From Isoetes taiwanensis (taxonomy: Eukaryota > Streptophyta > Lycopodiopsida > Isoetales > Isoetaceae), in assembly GCA_021234155.1 (NCBI GenBank), contig JAJEKV010000011.1, positions 8,293,132-8,357,131 of the forward strand: a stretch of DNA of 64,000 nt. The letters run 5' to 3'. Position 1 is the stretch's first letter. Each line of letters begins with the position of its first letter. Below are positions 11,152 to 21,990 of the stretch, piece after piece. Under the pieces are notes generated by a model, which was given only the letters and a program-made list of their open reading frames with translations, ran no database searches and was not told the origin of the DNA. The position numbers were made by a program, and so were the translations under genes.

Positions 11152-13149
11152 TCAATTCAAACATTGTTCCTCCTCATTGTCAATTGGATCGTCGCTGTCA
11201 CCGTCATTCGACTCTTCTGACAGGTTGTCAGCTTGCTCATCGTCATTCTTGAAACGAATGGCCACAATCTCTAAATTGCAATGATGACCTGCTATCACTG
11301 CCATGCGCTCATCTTTACTATCCTCAAAGTCATCTTCCTCAACGTCTTCAATGACAAAACTTAATTTCTCTGAAAGCTTGCTGTTGTTGCGATTCAAGAG
11401 ATGCCAATTTGAGAAAGTGAACACCAGCTTGTCAGCTTTCTTGTGAAGCAACCGATTATGTGACACTAAGTGAATGTATTTGTAGGCGCTCCAGTTCCTC
11501 TCACTTGCATTGTTGAGAAACCAATGACAAGATTATCATTGTGAATGCTTGTAGTGTCATGATGACTTGACCATGCACTTGCCACCATGCATATGCCTCC
11601 ATGCTTGCCTTTTCCTTGTGGCTTTGTATCACTTCATCCAACTCCTCATCTTCACACAGTCCAATTAAATTCTAGTACTCCATTAACTCCATCAGAAAGG
11701 CCCTACAATCGGATGGGTTGGAATAGTATCCTTCTGCAACCTTCTTTAATGACCCTATCACCTCCTTGTCTACATGTTGGTCCATGTCATGGTTAGCTGG
11801 GTCAACAACTCCTTTCCTTTGGCATAGTCAAATGGTCGATCAGGACCACTATGTTGTAATGAGGCTTGCACAAAGTGCCAACACCTCCAAACCTTATCAA
11901 TGCTTGAAGTTGAAGAATCAATTCTCCTTAGGGCATAATAAACATTCCTCACATTTCACAACATTTTCAGCTCCTTTTCAAAGCAGTTCACGTGGAACCA
12001 GGTCTCTGAGTTCGTGAGCTTCTTGGCGAGTCTTAGCGCCTTTACTTCCATTCTGCTTTCTCTCCCACTCGAAGAACTCTGTGTGATTGAATGTGTTAAT
12101 GACCCAGTCATGACATTTTATCAGCCTCTCTAAACAAGTGTAGTTGGTTGCATAACATCTTGGCCTAGGGTTTATAAGTACCAACTCCTTAACTCGCAAG
12201 CATTTATATATGGCATACACTCCAATCTTCTTAGTAAAGAACTTTACAACTCGATGCCCTTTGAGAATTGGGTCTTTAAACCACGTATGATTACGCTACC
12301 AATCCTTCAGCAATAAGTTCAAACAGTGACATTGACAATACACTGTGTGATCCAGGGAATTTTGTCTCCAACATTCCTCCTGCTAGCTTGCAATTCGATG
12401 CATTGTCTATTAGAATTTGAAATATTCTTTTAGGCCCAAAGCTTTCAATGATTTCGTAAATCCAAGTCGCTGATACTAACTCCTTCTTAGTCTCAAGATA
12501 CTTCAAAAATGCCTCACCCCCAGGATAGACAATCATGTAGTTAATAAGTGGTCTTTGTCTTCGTTACAGGTGCCAACTTTGTGTTCACCTTCTCAACCAT
12601 CATTTTGTGTATGTCATCGACCATTTTATTGTTTGTATGCTTGTACAAAGGAAACCTAAATGAAGGTCCTATCTTATCAACATCTTGAAATCCCTCCTTC
12701 AGTGCTTTATGCTCAAGTAGATGCGAGGACAACCCAACATACAAAAACACTTCGACAACTTTTTGTTGAGCCTAACGAAGTTGCTCCGTGGCTAGACATT
12801 GGTCAACCCTCTCTTATTTGCTGCTATTGGCAAGCAATTGCACTGTTTCAGCCATTCGTTGCCACTTTGTACTACATGTACCTAGTCCAATTGCATCAAG
12901 CCCACCCTCAGACAGAAATACTGGAGACGTCGTCATATCCTCAATGCCTTCATCCCGTTCTTCTTGCTCGTCTTCAACAGTTTCTCTTCCATGCCTACTT
13001 TGCACCCCTCTTGCACTTGTGTCCTTCTGGCGAAGGGCTTGAAGCCATTCTAACCTTTTCAATGCATGCTTACAAAGTTCCTTTGGGGCCAAACATTGTG
13101 CTATGCCATCAGTTTTATCTCCTTCATTAGAGGCCAACTGAGGTCTCAT
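11152..13149 (-). pseudogene. hAT-superfamily transposase, fragmented
   Basis: Five minus-strand frames reconstruct a hAT transposase in order. An N-terminal region (13,149-12,814) is followed by a DUF659-type block (12,536-12,291) with PGGEAFLKYLETK and ILIDNASNCKLAGGML. Next comes CYATNYTCLERLIKC (12,220-11,978), VYYALRRIDSSTSS (11,952), and the C-terminal dimerisation motif NASERNWSAYKYIH (around 11,480-11,520) followed by NRLLHKKADKLVFTFSNWHLL. These are hallmarks of plant hAT elements. Frames are broken by stops and shifts and the N-terminal BED finger is not evident. I could not identify 8-bp target duplications or termini. Confidence 0.8.
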
Positions 13150-13289
13150 TTTGTCCTCCTAAGGGAAATGTCACATCAGCTTGCATACTTTTCCATGTCA
13201 TCATTTTTTATGTACTTGTTTCAAAATACAACCCAACAAACCCAACAACCCAACTCAACAACCTTAACAACCCACGAAATAAATGCACC

Positions 13290-13400
13290 TAACATGGTCA
13301 CGAAATTTGAATTTCAACATGGTCATGAAATTTGAATTTAAACATGGTCACGAAATAAATGCACCTAACATACATGGTCACAAAAAGACATGGTTATGAA
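13290..13400. repeat. Short tandem repeat of ACATGGTCACGAAAT type
   Basis: ACATGGTCACGAAATTTGAA and close variants recur at about 13,291, 13,315, 13,341 and 13,370 with a period near 25 bp, interleaved with two copies of AAATAAATGCACCTAACAT. The preceding 50 bases are rich in CCCAACAA. Confidence 0.6.
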
Positions 13401-13809
13401 AGTTGAATTTTATTCTTGATGTTTATTTGTAGAGACATGAAAACATAATGAAAACATAGTATGTTTTGCTGGGGACATGATCTCGGTGCAAAAGACAGAG
13501 ATCCATGGACCCTCCTTGAAATCTGTTATTTTGGCTGGAAACCTTACGAGAATTAGAAATTCATTTTAAAGAATGGCGCTACCTCGTTCCCTCTACGGTA
13601 AATTCCAGGTTCAATTCCTTGAGAGGGGATTTTCGTGGAGCTTTTCTAAAGCAGATTTTCAATGACAAATATTCGGGTCTCTTTGCGATCTAAAGGATAT
13701 GGCCCAAGCTAGTCTAGAAAACAAGGTGGATTGAAGCCCAAACTAGATGAGAACGTTTTGAGAATTATGGGTGCAAAACATTCAGATATATAGGCAAGGG
13801 GATATATAT

Positions 13810-14038
13810 ATGCAAGAGATCCTATAACAGGTCAGTTTCCTGATTTTAACTCTGTATCAGGTCTTGTAAAATTTATGTGTGAAGGAAAAGCAGACTTGCT
13901 AGGATATTGTGAGAACATGACGAAATACATACAGCTATTGTGTTACAGATTGCAAGATACGCAAAGAATTATTAAGGAAAATGAGCAAAAAATGATCATA
14001 GTGGCAGAAGAGAAAAAACAATTGGAAGCTAAATAGAT
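13810..14038 (+). CDS. Orphan exon-like fragment with coiled coil
   Basis: A frame without an ATG reads ARDPITGQFPDFNSVSGLV and continues through KADLLGYCENMTKYIQLLCY to a Lys/Glu-rich helix (KENEQKMIIVAEEKKQLEAK), ending at a TAG near 14,036. Composition is protein-like and differs from the AT-rich surroundings. The family is not recognised. It may be one exon of a decayed gene, or noise. Confidence 0.3.
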
Positions 14039-14638
14039 ATAGTCTTGTTTTCATGAGCTAAACCTGATGCATGAATAATGATTGTGTGTATTAACTTTTG
14101 TTTTACTATTTTGCAGGTGAGGTAATGGAAATTGGTCATGTTAATGGTGTTAATGGCCAATGGGGTTCAAATCCCTTTTGCCTTGTAGTTAAATGAAATT
14201 CAGAATGATCATTCATGTAATAATGTGACAATTATGGTTAAGTTAGTTCACCATTCATTGTAATATAGGTCACCATATCGAAGAGTGCAGATCACCACAT
14301 TGGATATTGCATATTACCATTGATTAAAAACAGGTTCACCATCGGTTCATCATTATATTACCATTGAGGATCCCACCATAACAATAAAAATGTGCACCAT
14401 TGCTGCCATACTATCATCATTAGGGTGTCGGTAAAGCTCTTGTTTTTTTTAGTTAATTGTGAGCTGCAAATTCCTGTTTTCAGGTAATTTGACAGATTTA
14501 AGTAGACCATAATTTAGAGCACATATACATTTGCGTAATATAGTTTGGCGCATTTACAGAATATAGTTTCATTCAATTGATGTCAGATTTGAGAATTAAG
14601 AAGGTTCAAATTTGAGAATTAGGAAGGTTTGTGCCTTA

Positions 14639-15004
14639 GGCCCTTTTTCCACGGTAGTCATATTTCTAAAAGTCACATATTTTATCAAATGATGTTTGGC
14701 CATCTATTGTCCTAAAAGAAAATCACTTTTCCACTATGAAAGACATGTCTTTTTTAGGTTCGAAATAGAATTGGATGTAAATAGAATCTTATTTTATTTC
14801 GGGGGATTTCCCCTGCCGCAAAATAAGACACCTAGTCTTATTTGAATATATCTTATTTTTTCATGGTTTTCCACTAGTAATTTAGTGGTGTCATATTTTA
14901 TGACTACCATGCAGTGGAAAAATAAGTTTAAGTTTTGTGTGTCTCGTTTTTAGCTATGGAGTCACAAATGGTTCGTATTTTGCTACCATTGTGGAGAAAA
15001 GGCC
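14639..15004. mobile_element. Short PIF/Harbinger-like MITE (366 bp)
   Basis: It begins GGCCCTTTTTCCACGGTAG and ends with the imperfect complement CTACCATTGTGGAGAAAAGG-CC. TTA precedes it and TAA follows it. The interior GGGGGATTTCCCCTGCCGC is matched by a similar GGGGGAAACCCCCCGCC motif in the larger element at 32,420, so the two are one family. The 3-bp T(A/T)A flank and GGCC start suggest PIF/Harbinger, but this is inferred from the ends alone. Confidence 0.65.
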
Positions 15005-15231
15005 TAAAGTTGAACATTGGTGAATCCTCCAATGTAACGCGCTCACCTAAATAGGCAGGCACAATCAAGCAAGGGGGCACCACCTCGTATGCGACCACCA
15101 CCTAGTACGAGGTGGTGGCCACCACCTAGTACAAGCTCCCTGCACTCAGTCAAACAGAGGTGGTGGCCTGCATTATTGCGTGAGTGCAGCAAGGAGCCTG
15201 AGCTTGAGCCTGAGACTGAGACGTCCCATCC

Positions 15232-15257
15232 AAAGCACAATTTCATTAAAATGGGAA
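15232..15257. repeat. Left terminal inverted repeat of the A2/B2 element
   Basis: Starts AAAGCACAATTTCATTAAAA and matches the complement of 26,237-26,262 at every base. The following TTTCGTGATTCC resembles the right end's ATCTTGATTTC with a small gap. Confidence 0.85.
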
Positions 15258-15734
15258 CTTTCGTGATTCCAGTTAGGAACGAAAATACTTTTTCGGGTAT
15301 TTTTTGGCCTTATTTCCTATGATTATGGCGACGTTTAGCAAAAAAACAGCCTGAAATAGGCAATATATGGCGCCATTTAAATTTGTAGATGTGGATGACA
15401 AGGCCTGAGAAGTAGGTAATCAGTGAACATCTTAAATCGAAAGCACAACTAAAGCATTATAATGCAGCGTAGTAAAGTACAGAATATCAATTATGGCTTC
15501 TCGTAGTAGGTAAACCCGAGAAATTCACCCTTACAATGTCCTGCAAGTTCATATCCGGGAGATCAAGAATTGTAACATCAGGGACTTCGATGGGCATCTC
15601 TGGACGATCTCTGGACGATCACGCACCTTCGTTGAACATACATCTCTGCGAAAGTAGGGCGCATTGTGTTATTGACCCACAGGTGGTCCATAGATAACAA
15701 TCTCTTCAGAGCCTTGATTCGAACTTTGTTTATG

Positions 15735-16012
15735 CTAGCATTTCTTCGTCGGATGAAGCCCCCTCCTCCCAGTTTTCAGGGGGTACTTTATATAGCCCAT
15801 CAGACACGTGTCATCAGCAATAGGATGGTTAGAAGCATTCTAATCGTAGCAGTTGCAAATTTATAAGAGAGAATGAAAATAATTTGAAACTTACTTCTGA
15901 ATGTACAAATGTTGTTGTCCTCGGCAATTTTTACACAGTCCTCTCGTTGAAGATCATTAAGCAATAATGAGAGCTCATGAAGTTGTTGTTGGACGACGTG
16001 AGTGGCCACCAT
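15735..16012 (-). CDS. Possible small spliced gene at the left end of the element
   Basis: ATG at 16,012 (MVATHVVQQQLHELSLLLND...) opens a 39-codon exon that ends at a GTAAGT donor (15,894). Removing 15,840-15,894 joins it in frame to ...NASNHPIADDTCLMGYIKY..., ending at TAG 15,735, for about 73 residues. The first exon is amphipathic and helical. The 55-base intron is very short and the family is unknown. It might be a third element gene, the 3' region of B2, or chance. Confidence 0.25.
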
Positions 16013-16048
16013 CTTCTTCTATTTTGCCATGCTAAATATATACATATA

Positions 16049-16097
16049 GACCGTTGCAATGGACCGTTGCAAATGACCGTTGCAATGGACCGTTACA
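16049..16097. repeat. GACCGTTGCAATG short tandem repeat
   Basis: Four near-identical copies of GACCGTTGCAATG(G) with a 12-15 base period, just beyond the stop of B2. Confidence 0.7.
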
Positions 16098-17835
16098 GCA
16101 ACCATAGCATTTGCAATAGAAAAAGGATAAAGAGTAGCATTTGAAGACACACAATAACAAGTATATTTTAACAAAGTGCACCAATGACGATAGTCATGAA
16201 GATGTTTTATATTACATGAAATATATACAAGACTCATGCAGGCTCGGCTTCAGCAGTGGAGCCATGAGGAACCGGCTGCAAAGAACCCGTAGTAAAATTT
16301 TTAAGAAAATCAGGATCATCAAGTTTGGAGAGATCATACTTTGCTGCTTGTATCACATTGATGTCCACGTCTACCGGCTCTCCTTGAATGTTATCCACGT
16401 TTGCACTTGTGGAGGCTTCCTGGTCACCTCCAGTAGCAACCTGGTCACCTCCAGTAGCCTCCTGGCCACCTCCAGTAGCACCCTGCATCTCATTAATAGG
16501 CGTTGCTTGCAAGATTGGAGTATAGATACGTTCAATCCTGTTCAGAATTCCTTGCAAGCACTTTTGTTTGGCCTTAGTCTGCTCAAACACTATCTGAGAA
16601 TCTCTTGTCTTTTGAGCAGCCCTAGCAAAAGCGCCACAAGAGAAATAATCAAAAAACACGTCCCCTGGAGGTACCAACACGCACAAAATAAGAGGCGTTT
16701 GCGGCCAGATAGCTGGTTTTTCATCAAAATATCTCTGGCATGCCTTGCCAAGAATAGCGAAAACCGCCATGTAGCAACTTCTCAACCATTTCTTCCTTTT
16801 ACGCAGACCGGCCTCTTCCTCGTTTTATGTCGGAATTGGAGGAGCTACTTGAGGATGATCATCATAACCCAACCACGAGATTGAGATCCTCCACTTGTCT
16901 GAGGGGTGTAAAATTTGAATCTTGGTGGCATAGACCAGCACATGCAATTCTGGACCCCTTTAGGTTCATCTTTTCTATATGGATCCTCGTATGAACCAAT
17001 GTACACCCGGATCGAGACTCCAAGTTATCCGGCCGAGGAAAAGCGGCGTTATCACGAACCTTGGCAAAGCATACAATCCAGAAGGACTCGGCCTTTGTGT
17101 TCAACATAGCTTCGTTGAAAAACTCGGATAGTGTCTGTTTATCCCACATTGGCACGAGACTTCTAGTGTCAAGAGCAATCAGTGTTGCAGGCAAAGGATC
17201 ACATCGACAACGCCCTTTCTTTGGCCGGTGACCTCCACTTCAAGCATTATATCTTACGCTTCTTCTCTCCCGTCGATTCTGTTTCTTATGAGCCTAGCCA
17301 AGGACGACGGCAGAGTAGCCTCGGCTGGTTTTTTAGAAGCTTCTTTGTACCACTCGTTATGTAGAGTGCCAAAACCAATCAAATCATCATCTTCAAACCC
17401 AGGCACTAGGCTACGAAAATTTTCGAAAGATGTGAATCTATGCGGAAAATTTTCATCCACATAATCGAAAATCTGCTTCTTAAAAAAAGCAAGGGTCTTG
17501 TAAGTTTGTGCTCTAACCTTGAAGAAGCGATCTCCTTTGTAATCACTAGTGACCTTGACGTATGTAGAGCCACCTAGCACTTCATCGAAGAGTCTTTCCA
17601 TGTCCTCGTAGATCATGCCACGACATGAACGTAAATACGACTGGCTGAAGTAATCGCTTTCCTTACTCCAGACAGGTGCAATAGTCTGGCCCTTATTGTC
17701 TTTCAATTTCTTTTCTTTCCACGAGTTCCAGATCGTCATAAATTTATCGAATAGCGCATCTGGCATAAATATCCAAGAATTGAAATCCTTTGGATATTTA
17801 TTGCGCATGGTCACTTCTGCTAATGTTAGGTAGCG

Positions 17836-18111
17836 CTGAAAAAGGAAATGCGGTGTGTAAGACTGTGTAATGTAAATGGTATATAGAAATGAAATGGCGT
17901 CGTGGCTCCATTTGATTTCCAAATGGCGCCGTGGCGCCATTTGGAAATGAAGTGGAGCCGTGGCACCATTTTGAAATGAAATGGAGCCACGGTGCCATTT
18001 CATTTCGAAATGGCGCCACGGCTCTATTTCACTTCTAAATGGCGCCGTGGCGCCATTTAGAAGTGAAATAGAGCCTTAAAGAAAAATAAATGTATATTGG
18101 TAAGAACATAC
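17836..18111 (-). other. B2 intron 2, packed with palindromes
   Basis: Minus strand: TACAAG|GTATGTTC to CATTTCCTTTTTCAG|CGCTAC, 276 bases, joining TDAYK to RYLTLAEV in frame. About 190 bases of it (17,886-18,075) are six consecutive variants of the AAATGGCGCC-GTGG-CGCCATTT palindrome separated by GAAGTGAAAT-like spacers. Confidence 0.7.
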
Positions 18112-19735
18112 CTTGTAAGCATCGGTTACGGGTGACCGGCTCGGTAGGTCGGGCTACCACATGCTTTGTACTGACCCCTCAGATGTATTATCTTGTCAAT
18201 GAAAGGTTCTTTGAAGATGGTACCAGCAGCAATGTCATTGACTTCGCAGCTAAGTTGTAAATACTCAGCTTCACTTGCCGTTCCGGATATAATCCGACAT
18301 TTGCGGAACCTGTATATCTTTTGCATTTCTCTCATAGACTCAGGGGTGCCCAACCCAAAACATACTATCTGAGATGCCATGTTTGAGATAATACTCTGCC
18401 TCTTGCAGATCTTTCTCTGTTTTCCAAGCAAGCAGTTTCCCGGTATTAGGGTCGAATGGCACTACATCTGCATCCGAGAAGGCAGCATGTGGATGGTCCT
18501 GGAACCAGTCACAAAGGTTCTTGACGTGCGCCATATTCCTTGGCCTAGAAGTAAGATTTGGCGGCCCTTGGTGTAGCTTGAGAATATCAATTTTTTTGGT
18601 ATATGTAATTCCCAGAGGAAAGAGATGCCGATGCTCAGCGATTTTTCTCAACGCCTCCTCTGCAGCCTTCTCTTCCTCTGCTTTTTCAGGCTTAATCTGT
18701 TGTGTCTGCTCGAGCAACTCTTTTGATATCCGAAACGTGTGCTTCCCGGATTTTTTAGACGCCTGCTCGGACTGCTCACCTGTATGTAAAGACCTTCTAG
18801 CAGAAGGCGACGGCTCCATACTGGTTTCAGTCTCACTGTGTGCAGGGCTTGGCCGACGTTCCACCCTGGATCTTTTTGGTGTGCTTTCGGCTTCAGCAGA
18901 TTTTCTCCTTTTCTTCTCTGCCTTCCTCTGCTTCTTTTCTGCTTCCTTGTCAACCCTGTCCTTTTTATCTTTCCTCTTTTCTCGCTTCTGTTTTTCTTTT
19001 TCCTTCGGATTCTGCTCCACTACATCTTCTGCCTTCTCACTTCCTCCTTGTACATCTTCTTCTTCCGGGGGTTTTTCCACTGCCTCGCCCTGCTGAGTTC
19101 CCTTCTCCTTATCTTCTTTCCCTCCCTCCGTTTCTGCATCCTTATGATTCTTTGGCGGCTTACCCTTTTGCTTCATCTGCAACTCCGTTTTCAGCCAGGC
19201 AGTGTCTATGATGTGTGGAGTTGGCCTCAGGGAGTTCAGCCACCGAACGTAAAGAGATGGAGAGTTCATTGACTTATTCATAATAGGGCGCAATATGTTG
19301 TAGCCTCTCAAGACGTCATCAATAGACTTTATGCCCGCACTCTCAATACTCTCATATGAAGTCAAGGCCCAACCATGTTTCCTTGCACACCCAGCAGCAT
19401 TCTGTATGCTTGGGAGCATAAGTGCGGGATCATAGAACTGCCAGTCAACGTAATAAATGAGTAATTTGGTTTCAACTGGATCCTCAATCACCACGCGGAG
19501 CCAATCAGGCCGACTGCTTCTGGAACACTGTTTCATATTAATAACTATGCCGGGAGAATAAGCTTTAGAATCAGGTTCATTATTCTCTCTGAGAAGCAAA
19601 CATAGCTCTCTCCTACGATCTCCCAAGGAACCGGAAGGAGCATCATCGGAAATGGGCGGATGACATCCATAGCCCACTTCCTTTTGTTCATCCGACGCGC
19701 ATCAGATTGGAAAGATGGTTCTTCTCCGAGCCCCA

Positions 19736-20966
19736 CTTGCAACAAAGACAACCAAATATTTAATACCCACCTGCTTAATAAAGCATAGAGCTAGCAAATG
19801 GCGCCATGGCGCTATTTGCTCAGCTAAACAATAATCTACGTAGCATGCTCAGCATGCAAAGACTAACTATAGATTAACAAATAACGCCATGGCTCGGTTG
19901 CTCGGTGGGGGCATCTAAGTGCGACTTATACAAATGGCGCCATGGCTCCATTTGAAGTCTAAGTCCATAAATAGGTGATAAAATTTGAGCAAATGGAGCC
20001 ATGGCTCTATTTGGAGGTCTCGATCCCATAAATAGGTGATAAAAGGCTGAGCAAAAAAGCCATGCCATTTGAAGTCTAAGTCCCATAAGCGGTGATTGAG
20101 CAAATGGAGCCATGGCTCCATTTGGAGGGTCTCGATCCCATAAGTAGGTGATAAAAGCTGAGCAAATGAAGCCATGGCTCCATTTGAAGGTCTAAGTCCC
20201 ATAAGTAGGTGATAAGCTGAGCAAATGGAGCCATGGCTCCATTTGGAATCTCGATCCCATAAATAGGTGATGTCGAGATCCATTTGCTCGACATCACCTA
20301 TTTATGGGCGAGACTTCCAAATGGAGCCATGGCTCCATTTGCCAGCTTATCACCTACTTATGGGACTAGAGCAAATGGAGCCCATTTGCTCCTTTTATCA
20401 CCTATTTATGGGACTGAGACCTCCAAATAGAGCCATGGCTCCATTTGCTCAGCTTATCACCTGCTTATGGGACTTAGACCTTCAAATGGAGCCATGGCGC
20501 CATTTGCTCAGCTTATCACCTACTTATCGGACTCAGACCTCCAAATGGAGCCATGGCGCCATTTGTTCAGCTTATCACCTATTTATGGGACTGATCTCCA
20601 AATGGAGCCATGGCGCCATTTGCTTGGCTTATCCCCTACTTATGGGACTTAGATCCGCAGGGACCCATGGCGCCATTTTTCTCTTTTATCACCTACTTAT
20701 GGGACTTTAAGCTGCAAATGGAGCCATGGCGCCATTTGCTCAGCTTATCACCTATTTATGGGACTTAGACCTCCAAATGGAGCCATGGCGCCATTTGCTT
20801 GGCTTATCCCCTACTTATGGGACTTAGACCTGGAAATGGCGCCATGGCGCCATTTGCTCAGCTTATCACCCCTACAGCTAGCAAAGACTACACGACATCC
20901 AAATGGCGCCACGACGCCATTTAGATTACAAACTTAGAAATGAAAGAGAATGGGGCAAGTACTAAC
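19736..20966 (-). other. B2 intron 1, containing the palindromic array
   Basis: Donor TTCTG|GTTAGTACTT and acceptor TTGTCTTTGTTGCAAG|TGG, 1,231 bases. The junction links METTHLTGS in frame to VGLGEEPSFQSDARRM. Almost the whole intron is the 60-bp-period palindromic array. Support is by splice consensus and frame only. Confidence 0.5.
19797..20925. repeat. Head-to-head array of about 18 palindromic 60-bp units
   Basis: Each unit holds a 22-bp palindrome, AAATGG(A/C)GCCATGGC(T/G)CCATTT, spaced by GCTCAGCTTATCACCTA and TTATGGGACTTAGACCTCC. CCATGG centres recur near 19,807, 19,890, 19,940, 20,000, 20,112, 20,174, 20,232, 20,329, 20,435, 20,493, 20,553, 20,610, 20,667, 20,726, 20,784 and 20,843, with degenerate units near 20,060 and 20,375. 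Spacers are in one orientation up to about 20,270 and in the opposite orientation after about 20,285, so the array is an inverted dimer around TCGAGATCCATTTGCTCGA. Left units favour GGAGCC/GGCTCC; right units favour GGAGCC/GGCGCC. Spurious 'MAPFAQ'-type frames arise from it. Confidence 0.9.
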
Positions 20967-21312
20967 CAGAACCAGTAAGATGCGTGGTCTCCATGGTGCT
21001 GGTCTTCTAAAGGCCTTTGTGCTGGTGGGCGCTGGGCGCTGGAGCTGAAATGGGGGTTCTGGACCAAGTGCAGAAGGCGCTGACCTTGAAAGTGGCCTTC
21101 TGGAGCAAGTGACGATTTGGCCAGCGCCGGGCGCCGATGGAGCTGAGCCGGACGGACCTAAGGCGCCGGCCGGAAGGCTACGCCATTTACCGGGCGGCTT
21201 GAACACGAGAAAGAAAAATAATGAAATGAAATTTCCAACTGGCGCCAATGTTGTAATGGCGCAGAGGTTCCAAATGGCGCCGCCGTCCGAAAAAAGGGAA
21301 AATGCAGACGCA

Positions 21313-21522
21313 TTTTAGGCGGGCGGGAATGTGGTAAACGTCCGCCTAAAATGTCCGCCATTTTTTTAAATTTAGGCGGGCGGGAATGTTGTAAACGTCC
21401 GCCTAAAATGTCCGCCATATTTTTAAATTTAGGCAGGCGAAAATTTTGAAAACGCCCGCCCAAATTTAAATTTCAAAACGACCGCCCAAATTTAAATTTC
21501 AAAACGCCCGCCCAAACGTCCG
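21313..21522. repeat. AGGCGGGCGGGAATG tandem repeat
   Basis: A unit of about 58 bp, TTTAGGCGGGCGGGAATG...GTAAACGTCCGCC...TGTCCGCCAT, is repeated twice almost exactly, then decays into GCCCGCCCAAATTTAAATTT copies. Each unit is partly self-complementary (AGGCGG with CCGCCT). Confidence 0.75.
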
Positions 21523-21547
21523 CATTTTTTCATCAGCTGCTGAGAGT

Positions 21548-21745
21548 TTTAGGCGCACTAGATTGTTTAGGCGCTTGCGAGTTGCATATCTCAGGCGGAT
21601 GCGAGCTATCAGGCGCTGGAGGATAAGAGCTTTGGGGTTCTAGGCGCTGGTGTTCTAGGCACTTCCGGAGGAGATTTGTGCAATTCTAGGAGCTTCAGGA
21701 GATCCGCATTTGCTGGCGCTTCATCTGTTAGGCGCTATACACTTG
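21548..21745. repeat. Scattered AGGCGC motif cluster
   Basis: AGGCGC or AGGCGG occurs at least seven times in about 200 bases (for example TTTAGGCGCACTAG, TTTAGGCGCTTGCG, CTAGGCGCTGG, TTAGGCGCTATAC), immediately upstream of the A2 ATG. Confidence 0.55.
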
Positions 21746-21890
21746 AATTCTTCTGTTTAGAGTTCTATTGCAGCCAAGAACTATGGATCTGTCTAATATC
21801 AAGTAAGTCTGTTGTTCAACCATGGTTTCCGCATATTCCTGCTTCTAGCTGATACCCATGCTATGCTTACCTGATGGCATACAGTCCAAA

Positions 21891-21981
21891 CCCAAATGTA
21901 TGCCACCAACGTTCCTGCCCACTAGCTTTATTGCAAAGAAAAGAAGCTAGTGAGCAGGAACGGTGGTGGCATACATTTGGG
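21891..21981. ncRNA. Hairpin 1, precursor-like, in A2 intron 1
   Basis: Arms of 38 bases (21,891-21,928 and 21,944-21,981) are complementary except for two positions, around a 15-base loop. The stem runs from CCCAAATGTATGCC to CACTAGCTT. Size and near-perfect pairing suit a small-RNA precursor or a mobile foldback. I do not recognise the arms as a known miRNA family. Whether it is expressed is unknown. Confidence 0.45.
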
Positions 21982-21990
21982 TGTGTATGC

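Larger units (their letters stand above)
16234..20994 (-). pseudogene. B2: ParB-like + degenerate methyltransferase-like protein, spliced
   Basis: Three exons are supported: 20,967-20,994 (ATG; METTHLTGS), 19,735-18,112 and 17,835-16,234, with in-frame GT-AG junctions at both introns. Exon 2 encodes a domain with KHGWALT...DDVLRGY (shared with B1), then about 170 residues of Lys/Glu/Arg-rich disordered sequence with likely nuclear signals (KKQRKAEKKRRK). The ParB-like region follows, with ADVVPFD, FWVGHP in the GQH position, and EVNDIAAGTIFKEPFIDKII, which aligns with B1's TVNEMGEVFLYKSPYVEQL. Exon 3 carries LSEFFNEAM...FWIVCFAK and VPPGDVFFDYFSCGAFARAA, matching the B1 methyltransferase-like blocks, and ends with three ATGG(G/D)Q repeats. 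No DPPY-type motif is seen. Frameshifts at about 19,650, 18,350, 18,140, 17,230 and 16,850 remain. Divergent partner of A2. Confidence 0.6.
20995..21782. promoter_or_regulatory. Presumed bidirectional promoter of A2 and B2
   Basis: This 788-bp segment separates the divergent ATGs of B2 (20,994) and A2 (21,783). It is GC-rich on the left (GGCGC words) and contains the AGGCGG tandem repeat and then scattered AGGCGC. GGCGGGAA strings near 21,327 and 21,385 resemble E2F sites. No clear TATA box was identified. Promoter status is inferred from geometry. Confidence 0.5.

Noticed and set aside
18521-19272. Plus-strand Ser/Phe/Leu-rich frames of up to 191 codons
   Set aside because: Antisense shadow of the Lys/Glu-rich coding region of B2.
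19874-20710. Overlapping frames encoding repeated MAPFAQ/MEPWRHL-type peptides, and a CRISPR-like look
   Set aside because: They are translations of the palindromic array. The spacers are themselves repeated and the locus lies in a plant element, so it is neither a gene nor a CRISPR array.
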